Below are positions 37,414 through 49,400 of a stretch of 64,000 nucleotides of DNA, one piece after another. The number at the start of each line of letters is the position of its first letter. The stretch's first letter is position 1. Under the pieces are notes generated by a model. The model was not told the origin of the DNA, did not search any database, and worked only from the letters and a program-made list of their open reading frames with translations. The stretch comes from Tyto alba (Eukaryota > Chordata > Aves > Strigiformes > Tytonidae): positions 52,025,122 to 52,089,121 of the forward strand of contig NW_024881282.1 in NCBI RefSeq assembly GCF_018691265.1, read 5' to 3'. The position numbers and the translations under genes were made by a program.

Positions 37414-40400
37414 CTAGGGAAAAAATTAAAATACGTTTGAAACTTTTGCCTAATCCTCCCTCTACAGCCACCTTCAAAAAAAAAAAACCCAAAACATATC
37501 TTACAAAGGCCTATTTCCTTCCATACTACCACTTTGCACAGCTTTCAAAATGGCCTAAGGTCATAAAAAAAAAAAAACAACCAAACTAACGACACAAAAA
37601 AAAAAAAACACCAAACATCCACTGTTTAGCAGACTTTTTACCAGCAGCTTATAGATAAACTGAAACTTGAATACTGCAAGGTAAGCAGAAAAAGGCTGTA
37701 AGCTACCAAATCAATTACCAAATCAAAACAATTATAGCAGCCAACCTCTAGCTAGTAAGGTCAGTAAACAACATTAAACTGAAATTATCACAGTACTTCT
37801 AGCTTCCAGATCAGAACTTTTTAAAAAAGTTGATCTTCATTAAAATAACTGCTTAACCTTCTGTTATAATTCTCAGAGATGTTTCAGTAATACAAACATT
37901 GATTATCATTAAAAGCAGTCAAATTTCTTGATGTGAAATATAACAGTATACAGTAATGGACAAGCAAAGTAAATCAGGCATTAAATGACTGTCAGAGCAT
38001 GCAGGTGGATCAAGACAAGAGCAGGAATGGAAGGACTGTGCCACAACCCAAGAATCCTGTAATATAAATGAAGAAGGGGAAAAGAAAAAAAAAACAACAA
38101 AAATAAGACTACTTTACACTGCCTCCATCCATCATCACTCAAATGCTTGTCTGAAACAACGTAATCATCAGAAGTCAGAAAAATTCTTAGTATTCCAGTT
38201 TCACTATTTATAATGAAGTGAGTCTTACAAGTTGCCCAAGTGGCCAGCTACATTTTTAAGGAACAAAAGAAATGGCAAAGAAACAGGGGATTTTTAAAAA
38301 GAAACTAACAAGTCTACTCATACATTTGTAATTTAAAGAAATATAATATGTGTATAAAGGCCCACACATTTATATTATTCTACCCACTGCAGCTTATCAA
38401 CTATAACTCAGGAAATGCTGCAGCAGTAAAGTATTCTTCATACACAAGTTCATTTATATTTCCACAAGACAGCACAAAATTATTAACTTAAATAAGTTTA
38501 AATTTAAATACCTTCGTTGTACATGTAGCACGCAAAGGTTCAACAAGCCTATCCAACCTCTGCAGTACTGCACTTGGACATAGGGTAGACAGTCTCACCA
38601 GCATTAAAAATGTTAGCATCTAGGTTGAGAAAAAAACAATTCAACCGTTAGTTATGCTCAGCACATATATGGAGATGTATTTTCTACAATGCTATGTAAC
38701 CTTTTTAACAGCGACACCTCAATGAAAATGGCAAATATAGTGAAATACTTAAGTATATGAAGTAGTATTTTTACCATTTTGGTCTACTCACTATTTAAAA
38801 TATTTTGACCGAGTCACTGCTTACATGGAGAAAAATGACAGCTAACCTTGATATCATAGTGATCCTTCAGGCCATCTTCAACATGATTTAAGAATTCAAA
38901 TATATCTAGTCTATCCAAACAGCTATCCAAAAGAGTATACATGCACTCGAAAGCTGCTTTCCGTATGTCCAACCCATCATCAACTGTATGCTTAAATGGT
39001 CCCATTTCCACCTGTCAGCAAATAAAAAACAAAGTTAAGAAGTAATATATTTAGAAAAACAGGGAATCTACTTACATATATTTAGTGCTGCTTTTCTTAG
39101 TTAACATACCTCTCTGATTAATTCCTTTCTGACTTTTGTTTCATTGTAAAGATGGGGAAGCACGGTATCCAAGAGGTCCCTTATTAATGATGGTTTATTG
39201 TGTGCAGCTGAGTTAAATGTCACTAGGGCTACTCTCCTGACATTGAGATCCGGGTCCTCCAATGTTTTCAGAAAATCACCTGCAATTGTGTACATAAAGC
39301 AACCTATAAGTATCTTTTTCATTTACTACTGGAAAAATATCCTTGCTTAGTTTTAACCTTTCAAAAGGACACATTTAGTGCTGGAGTTATTTTCATGTAA
39401 CAGAGACCAATAGCTGCTATCTTAGCATGATTACACAAGTAAATCTATTAATTATAACCATATGAAAAGTACTATTACAATTGATATATAGTATTTCATA
39501 TAATGAAACAGAAGTAGAAAAGCCACCATCAAAATAAATAGCCATCACTTAGTGATATTTCAACTTTTTTTCTAAAGGTACACCATGTAAATTAATGAAA
39601 ATAATATATAACCTTTCCTTTTCGCCATTAAAAGTCTCTCAGAATATTCATTAGAAAACCAATTTCAATTCTGCAGTTCAAGAATTAGAGAACACCTCTT
39701 ACGGAAACTATTAACATATTGATTTTTAACCCCTAAATTTGGCATATATTGATAATTCCTAGATTACCATAAAACAAACCTACTCAGCATATATTAATGT
39801 AGCAACACCTCTCTAATCCCACCCCACACTTGGGCATTTTCAAATTGGAATTCCTATAGTTCTATAACACAGTCCTGTTAAAATAAATGCCTACGGGAAT
39901 ATATCATATTTTTCCTCAATGTTTGTGAAGTTTTACTAGCAACTTCCATGAGGAATGCAATTTTTAAAAGGAGAAAAACAACAAGGTGTAAACAAAGTGA
40001 CTTCTACACACAAAAGCAACTGGGTAACAAAACTAAAGATGACAGATTTTTTTTTTAACTACTAGATACCAGTTTTTGACATGATAACCAAAATTTGACA
40101 TGATAATCAATAAATATTTCAAGAAACCAAAGGGGCAAGACAGCTTCAGAGAGAGAGGAAGGGGAAAAACCCACAAGCATAATCAATTCTTGAATATTAA
40201 AAAAAAATAAATAAATAAAATTTAAGCTTAGTGATGAAAATAACACATAGGAACTGATTCCACTTCCCCATAAATAAAAACCTTGCTCTTCACAAAACTG
40301 TATGGTTTTAAAGATTAATCTCTTACCCCTATTAGGTTTAGCAGTATACACAATTCTTTACAGATCTTTAAACCTGTAATTAATCCACGATAAAACACTC

Positions 40401-43400
40401 ACCATAGCATATTAAGCAAATCTACAATACTTTGTCATACAAATGAGAAAAGATCAAAAAGCTACAGCATTGCAAAGCTCCTTATTATACTGATGTTACA
40501 CTGAAAGCTCTAATTACCTTATCCCTGTAAAAATATACATGCTTCCAAATGCTATCAGCCCACAAGCACTACAGAATCATGTACTGGGTTTGCATAGCAA
40601 GGTTTTGGTAGCGGGGGGGGGGGCTACAGAGGTGGCTTCTGTGGGAAGCTGCCAGAAGCTTCCCCCGTGTCTGACAGAGCCAACACCAGCTGGATCCCAG
40701 ACGGACCCGCCGCTGGCCAAGGCTGAGCCCATCAGGGACGGTGGCAGCACCTCGGGGATAACAGTATTCTAGAAGGGGAAAAAAACCTGCACAACTGCAG
40801 CCAGAGAGAGTGAGAATACTGGAGAGAAACAACCCTGCAGACACAAAGGCCAGTGAAGGAGGGGGAGGAGATGCTCCAGGCACCAGAGCAGGGATTCCTC
40901 TGCAGCCCGTGGAGGTCCATGGTGGAGCAGGTGGATGCCCGAAGGAAGCTGTGACCCCACAGGGGACCCACGCTGGAGCAGTCTGTTCCTGAAGGACTGC
41001 ACCCCGTGGGAGGGACCCACGCTGGTGCAGTTCATGAAGAACTGCAGCCTGTGGGAAAGACTCACATTGAAGTTCACTGAGGACTGTCTCCCATGGGAGG
41101 GACCCCACACTGGAGCAGGGGAAGAGTGTGAGGAGTCCTCTCCCTGACGAGGAAGGAGTGGCAGAGACAACGTGTGATGAGCTGACAGCAACCCCCATTC
41201 CCTGTCCCCCTGAGCCACTTGAGGAGAGGAGGTAGAGAGATCGGGAGTAAAGATAAGCCTGGGACAAAGGGAGGAGTGGGGGAAAGGTGTTTTAAAATTT
41301 GGTTCTATTTCTCATTATCCTACTCTGATTTGGTTGGTAATAAACTCATTTTCCCAAGTTGAGTCTGTTTTGCCCGTGACAGTAACTGGTGAGTGATCTC
41401 TCCCTGTCCTTATCTCGACTCAGGAGCCTTTTATATTTTCCCTCCCCTGCCCAGCTGAGGAGGGAGAGTGATAGAGCGGCTTTGGTGGGCACCTGGTGTC
41501 CAGCCAGGGTCAACCTAACACAAATCATAAGGATTTAAATTTACAAGTCACCACCTGGTAATAGTCAGAATTCACACATGCATACACATTTTAAGTGACT
41601 GAATATTAAATATTTCCAAGACCACCCTTCTGGTTAAAGACAGTACCTTACTACATCAAACCAATATAATTTGGCAAGAGCATGGTAAAGGAAATCAGCT
41701 TTTGAGTCCCATCTTCCTAAAAGCCCTAGCTTCCTGTGTTGCCCATCACAGCTTCAATACATAACATTTTCAGTCAGACAACTTTTACTGCTTATAATTC
41801 AAACGAACTAGGATTAATAGAAATAAGTGGCTATTATTGAAACATTTTATAACTGTTCCAACAGTTCTCATTAGCAACTAACTCTAGTACTTGCAAAATA
41901 TTTTCTTCTGAAAACACAAAGAACAAATTTTAAATCCAGCCCTCTTGCCTGAAAACTTAAGAAGCTGACAGTAAAAGAACTTACCTATGCAGTTCTTCAA
42001 GAGTGGATCTATGGGTTGTGGATGATCAGAAATAGTGAACTTAACAGCAGTAACCACTGAACTTCGAGCATATGAGGACCCTAATATGAAACGAAAATGT
42101 GAATATTTAACATTAAAACAGTACAAACTACAGAATATAAATCCTGCTCAATGCCATTGGTTTTAAACTTCTAATCCTCTTAAGAACACTACACAAGAAA
42201 TGTTTTTTATCAGTAGCAATGCAATATGTAACCCAAGTAAGTCTATGGATAAAACATTTTAAACAGGGGGAAAAACACTGTAACATTTGTAATAATTTTA
42301 TGTTACCATTTAATGTTATCTGCTACAGAAAATTCAAGTAATAAGCCTATTAGAACAGATATTTTTATGATCACACACAGGACTACAAATAATCTTCCTC
42401 TTTAAAGCAGAAGCACATGAAGAAAACATGATGGTTCTTAATATGAAACTGATTCATGAATTATGCAGTGATCCTTCCTAATCCTTAAAAATGTCAGAAT
42501 TCTTATCTGAAAATTAGGAACCCTGTAATTTACACCAAAAGGTCAACATGTTACAACTGGTTTGTCAATTTGTCCTTTTGTTGCCCATGCTCCTTCTCCT
42601 TTAAATTTAGAGCTCTTTTTTAGAGCTCTTTGTTAAACAACATTAACTGAAATACCACAGTCTGAAAGCAGAACATAGAAGTAGTTTATGTTACATATGA
42701 CTAACAACTTCTAGTAAAGATAGAACCATCTAAGTTTCACTTTACGGGGGGGGGGGGGGGAGGCGGGAGCAAAACTTCAGGAGTATCACAAAATCTAAGC
42801 AAATAATTTGCAAAACTAGATCAATTTACTGATAGATAGCATAAGGCCATTTGCTACAATATGTACATGAGTTACTACTACTTACCTGCAACCAAGTATC
42901 CTTTGAGCCGTGGAAGCAAAGTCTCTGGGTCTATTAAGGTGAGCTTGCCCAAGCACTCAGCAACAACATTTCTTGTACCCTCTTCTGCACATTCGCAGTG
43001 TTTCAGGAGTAAGGCCCAAATGTTCTCAACATATGGTTTGAGACCAATCACTGATGCAGAGCTAATTATTTCTTTCAAGGAATGGAGAAGAAGGTATTGC
43101 CTTTTAGGTTGACTGGTTATTTCTTGTAAGACAAATGGCAGATACTCAGGAAGATTGCCAACACTAATACTGCCTAATGCGTAAGATGCTGCCGATTTGA
43201 CTTCTTCACTAGGAGAAGAGAATGCTTCTAATATTACAGACTTCAGCTCAATTTGTCCACTTAAGTCAATGTGATGCCCAACTTCCCCAAGAGAAAGCAA
43301 AGCCAAAAGCCGAATGGAATCCGTGGACCTTGAGTTCTTGACATCTTGAATGAACTGACCTACAACAGCCGGTCCTTCCTTAGGGCAGGCTCGAGTAAGG

Positions 43401-46400
43401 GCAGCAACACACTTGGCAATGGAATAGTAAGACTGCTTGTGAGTAAGTGCTGTGCTCTGCGAGTACACTGGACCTGTTAACATGCGTAGTAAATCCATAT
43501 AGCCTAAATTATTTGTACCAGTCACAACCAAAGCTTGGAAAAATTCTAGCATGGCACTGAGTGCTCCACCCTGAAGTAGAGGCGATCTCACCAGCCCAAT
43601 AAGTTCATTGAGAATGGACCCACTAATCTTTGACAGGGAGGAAGGATATACTTTAGCCAGCGTTGTCAGAAAACTGATGGCCATCTGTGACACATGCATA
43701 TCACTTTCACTAATGAGAGGTGGAAGCTCATCCAGTACAGCATCAATCATGGCAGCTGTCAAGCTGTCACTGTAATTCTTAATTAAAATATCTAGAGCAG
43801 AAAGAGTGCCCAGTTTCAAAGCTCGCTGGTTCTTTCTCAAAAAAGAAGCAAGAATAGGAACTCCTTCCCCAAGGATCGGTCTCAAATCTATCTTCAAAGG
43901 AGAACCAGCAATCAATGTCATTGCTTTCACTGTAGTTAACCGAGTGATCTCATTCTTCAGTCTCTCTAGGAAGATCTGAAGTGTACTAGGCAGGTCTGTG
44001 CCTAGGCTGTCACCAAGGCTACAAATTATTTGACCCATGCAAGATATTGCCCTTTCTTTCACCTCCTGATCAATGTCAGCAGCCTTTAATCTCTTGATTG
44101 TACAAGTAAACAGATCTTTGATGTAAGGAGTAGCATCAAAGGAAGAAGGCTGGTCTAAAGGACGAATGACCTTCACAAGTTGTTGGGTAACCAAAAGCGC
44201 CTCTGATGTTATCTTGTAAAATGGGTCTCCAACACAAGCTACAACTGGAGGTACCAATGCTTGGACATGAGGATGAAAGACTTGGGGAGAATGATTGCAG
44301 AGGATCACATACAAACAGGACAAAGCATCTATCTTCAGATTAGAAGAACTTGATTTGTCATTTAGTGAAAAAATTATTCCTGGAAGAACAAAGAAAAATG
44401 GATTTTTAGGTTAGTTATTTATATTTGCTCTGAACACTTCAAAATTTCTGAAGGAAAGCAGCTATACTGAGTTTACATTTTCCTACTCCCAATCCTTCTT
44501 GAATGCTTCTAAGCTCCCCTCACCATTTTATTCAATCAATTAGTTTTCAAGCTTCCCCTACACAGAGGTCATGGGCCATATGATGGTTTGTGATGTATTT
44601 TCTTAATTATAAAGGGATTCTGAACTTTTAACTTCTCCAAACTTACTTATCCTTGTTACTTCAAAATTCAACATTTCAGGTCCCAAAAGCTAAAATATGG
44701 ACAATATTTCACTCCGTTGAGATGAGAAAGAAGGCAGTGTGATCTTGTAATTAAGAAGCAAATTAACTTTTCTTTTTTTGATATATAAAAAAAAAAAAAC
44801 CTCAATCTTAGGCCCAACCCTTGTTGTCAAGATTAATGGAAATACATCACTAAAATATTTGTATGGATCCACACAATAGCTGATTATTTTGCCAATTTCT
44901 TTAAATAGAAGGAACACTTCAAAGCTTTTGCACAGAAAGCACAGTCAAGACTTAAAGATTTCAAAACTTCGCACCTAATTTGCTAATAAATCTGTAAGTT
45001 AATAGCATGTTTCTCATACCTGGTACAAGTACAGGAACATGTTGTGTTAGGGCTCCAGGTAATACATTTACTAGCTCAGTCAGCATGTTAAAGCAACACT
45101 GACGAGTCTTCACACTTTTCTCCTTCATCTGCTTGTGCAAGGCTTTAACTATGTTGGGGACCTGTAATCATGACATACCTGTTAATTGATTCAGTAGTTG
45201 GCATTTCTTTCATCTTTGATCACTGGGGGGATATAAAGAAAGATGTGCATCCTACTCCTGATTTCTCTACAGAACTAGAGAAGTTACATAAACACGGAAA
45301 TAAAGATTCAGAAGAACTGCTATCCAAAAAAATAGTAATTTAACTTTAAAAGGTGAGATGAAGTAAGGCACAACCAGATTTGCATTAATAAAACTGTAGA
45401 GGGCAACAATTGAGAAGTCACCCAAATAATTCACTTAAAGTTTTCCAGCACCACCCTTTTTACTCTGCAAATAATGTACACTGTAGCAAATCAAGCTTTA
45501 TCTTGATCATTCGTGCTTACAGCTGCATTACAGAATGCTCAAAATAACTTTTGCTTTGGTAATTTGGCTGAACTACATAGGACATGCAACTTTTACAGGT
45601 GATGGTAAACAACTGAAATCAGAAAGCACGTCTGCATGAACTGCTAATTTCAGTTTCCAAGACTGCTGCACTTTTAGGGGCCCGTCTACCTGGCTTGCTC
45701 TCTATGTTAGTACTACAGTAATGAACTGTAATCTGTGTATGAAGAAGGTACAACAGGGTACATTTCAAGAACTATCCTTATGAACAGGGCACAACTTCAG
45801 TGTGCCTTCTCAAAGATAACATAAATCCTGACAAATAACCTGACTCTGAAGCATTGTCAAAGGAGTCTCTCCTTGTTCCATTGCATCAGGATCACAAAGC
45901 CAACTTTGCACAGGTCGAGTTTGTTTTAAAAGAGAAAGATATGCATGAAAAACATCCGCTTTAACATTCTCTTCACGTTCTTTGAATCTGGCTATTAAAG
46001 CAGGCGATACAGTTTTGTAGAATTCTGGAAGCATTTCATGTCGTGTGCTAACCACAGCATCCAGACATTTAGCAGCTGCGCGCCTCACTTTCCAGCTCAT
46101 ATCATCATCATCACTATATTCATCATCACTCCCTTGAAAAAAAAAATAAATAATGCATATGTTCAAGTCTAGACAATCAAAGCATCAAGTTTCATTTTAA
46201 ACAATTAATAAGAATACACTTGGGTTCTTTGCGTAACACACACGGAAGAAATAGGTTCAGAACCATGTAAAAAACACCATACATGGAAAGCCTTCTTAAC
46301 TGCCTAAATAGTAAGGCTGATCATTTTCTCTGCCAATTTTTTCATGCTGGTCTTACACATGTATTTTCTTTAAACTGGGACAAGGCAGTTCCCATTATAT

Positions 46401-49400
46401 TTACAACCTGACTACTGATTTAAAGCATATTCCTCTTTATTCGTGACATAATTAACAATGCAAAAACAATTACTAGCTGATCGATAATCAACAAATTATT
46501 CTATTTGTTTCCTTCTAGAAGTAAACCAAATCATACTCTGTCCCCAAAAATGACAGCCAACAAAATAAACAGATTGACTTTTTAAGCACTAAAGCAACAA
46601 CTGTGCAACTCATTCATTCTTAAAGTAATGAGAAAGCTATGCGCTGGGCTCAGATTACTTGTGTGTCCAAGTTTTCATCAAACTTACATATGGCAAGATA
46701 TTGCCACCATATTGACAGTAACTAACATGCCTTTCAGTCTAAAACATTTTTATCCTACAGAGAAATACTGAGTATTTTGCAATTTATTCTGATTTTATGC
46801 ATTAGGTAACAATATATTCTAGTGGAAAGTAGTGAGCATGGGAAAGGCTTCAGAATATATATTTTCAATTCATTAACTGATGTTCTTCTCACTTTAGCTG
46901 CATCATCCTACATGCTTTTTTCCACCTTTCAAGTATTTGAAAATATTTGTCATGTACTTTATGTTCACCCTTGGAATTATGTATCTGCAGAAACAATATC
47001 CTGTACTTTTATCCCAAGCAGCGAGTTCATACGTTAAGTTTAAAAACAGTACAAAAATTAAATACAAAAGAATACAAGTCATTCCAATGCTGGTACTCAG
47101 TAAATGCCACCCATACCAGTTTTCTCACATAAGTGCAAGTTTACAAGCTCTTCCTCTCCCGCAAACCAAAAAGAGAATCTACCTTGATCATCATCATCAC
47201 CACCATCAGCATCCATAGCATTTTCATCTTCATCTTCATCATCATAATTGTAATTAGGATCATAGGTAAGATATTTAAGACAAATGTTTATAATAGTAGA
47301 TACATGAGGATAAACTTCTTTAGGACATCTGCATAATACAAAAAGATAATCAATGTCAAATTACTTTGAAGAATTAAGATATTTCTAAAAGACTTCATGC
47401 CCCATACTGTTCTTTGGAGACGACAGCGAAACCAAGGACCACCAATGCATCCATCTCAATGCTACAATGTAACTGGACCTGCTAGATTGGAAGGTTGCAG
47501 AGGACCCAGATATGTCTTTGGTTATTTTTTTTTGTCACCACTATTGGACAACACATATTATTAGAATACCTCCCTCATCTTGTTTGCATAAGTAGTAATG
47601 GCTCAGTAGAAAGTTTCTGAAGTACCGACATTACACACTGCTTAACAGTTATGTTACACAGAGTTGTAGGAACATTTCCAGCTCAAAGCTTGCAAGAATA
47701 TTTTGTACCAAGGAGACTGTCTCTTGACAGCTTACAACCTAATGGCACACTATTAGATCTTGAGAATGCCTGAAATAGGTACCCAAGAATAACTTACCTC
47801 CTAACAAAGGATTCAAAGGCTTGAATGCAATACTCTCGTAGTTCATCATCATCTACATTACAAAACTTTACAACCAGAGGAATTATTTTCTCAAGATATT
47901 CACCTGGTATGAGAAAAAAAATAGCAAAGTATTTACTCTTATCTAAAAACTCTTCAAGTTATATATTTTTCTTTAAATTTATATATTTTTCTTACCTATT
48001 CTATGACCTGCTTGTCTACTGATAGCAGCAATACATTGTATATAGGTCCTAGTTGTTGACATGGAATCATTTTTAGACAGCTCTGTCAACAGATGTTCAA
48101 TGAGGTCAACAAAAACCATATTGCCACAACTCATAACCAGGTGACCAAGAGCAATGATGGTTCTTTTCCTCACAGCAAGTCTGGGGCTAGTCAGCTGGGG
48201 GAGCAGACAGGTCAGAATTGAAGGATGGAAGTTAACAAGCAGTCCTCCTTGCCTTAAAACAGACAAAACACAAACTCAAACCAATTGAATCTAAATAACT
48301 TTGTTCATATACTGTACAACAATTCCTTTAAATATTCCCAAAACATCACAAAGATTCAGATTAAATCTTTAAATTTAAGCTTTTGGAATATCTAAAAAAA
48401 TAAAATTAGTTTAAAATATACCCTCAAAGCAATAAACATTAAAATACGCTTAAAACCGCAGTGCTCAGATTATATAATACAGTAATTGATCTACCTATCA
48501 ACTTATCTTCAATACATTTACTTTTTTTTTTTTTTCGAAATGAAGTTACACCAATACTTAATACCTTACCATATTATTTCACATAACTTACAGTAATTTC
48601 AGTTAAACATTTGGAAACTTAAAGTTCAAGCTTTAAGGAGCATTTATCAGCATTCACCAGCATTTTGGAAGAGGGATGTTTACCTGCTCAGCATATCAGC
48701 CATGATATCCAGTGCCTCCAATTGGACAGACACATCTTCCTGCTTGGCTATAGCACTAGTGAGGCGCCCTGTGATCTTTTTGCAAACATTAGCTGCTAAT
48801 GCAGAACCTGAAAGGACAGCAAAACCTCAGCATTTTCATAATTTAAAAATACCATTTTTAACACCAGAGATCATGTTTGTGACTATGGAAAGCAACCTGA
48901 TCTCAACATAAAGATGCTTTTCCCACCCAACAAAACAAGCCTGAACAGCCAGTTTGTTTGCTAATGTAACATATGCTCTGCATTAAAACTGAAAGACTAT
49001 ATATGCAGAAATATACTGAGAAGGAGGGCTTCTTATTTGTCCCGTAAGGTATACACAACAGAAAGGATGCTGCTTTTGGCAGGGAAAGTAATGGAAAGTG
49101 AAGGTCAAGACAAGGCTACAGCAATAAATTAGAAGACTATAAGTAAAAATAAAAGAATAAACTAAAAGAGAAGGGAAAGCACAGAAGTAGATAGAGCCAC
49201 TTCTAAAGAACAGCTGTATAATGAAAAAGCAAAATACAATTTTGTACAAGAAGCTACTTAAGTATTAAGGACCTGAAATACTGATGAAACATTTGAGAAA
49301 GCGGGAAAACAGTACACCCAAAGCATACAGTTTTTTAAATATTTTAAATTTTAAAAAGTAATTTAAAATTCAAGTATGAATGTCTTTACCATAGCTCCAT

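Larger units (their letters stand above)
39280..41984 (-). other. CAND1: CAND1 intron 11 (2,705 bp), host of the solo LTR
   Basis: About 35 percent of this intron is the antisense solo LTR at 40580-41522; without it the intron would be about 1.76 kb. A two-copy 19-bp tandem repeat (TTGACATGATAA-type) lies at 40076-40112. Confidence 0.85.
42081..48683 (-). other. CAND1: CAND1 introns 4-10 (between the listed exons)
   Basis: Intron lengths are 431 (intron 4), 92 (5), 469 (6), 1,050 (7), 678 (8), 640 (9) and 805 bp (10). No transposon or extra exon is seen in any. Intron 10 holds a G15 run (42746-42760). Intron 5 carries a short internal duplication next to its donor. Confidence 0.85.

Noticed and set aside
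40569..41267. 232-codon open frame on the minus strand, the longest outside CAND1
   Set aside because: It lies almost wholly inside the solo LTR, antisense to it, and its Leu/Ser/Pro-rich sequence comes from the LTR minisatellite. No domain is recognisable.
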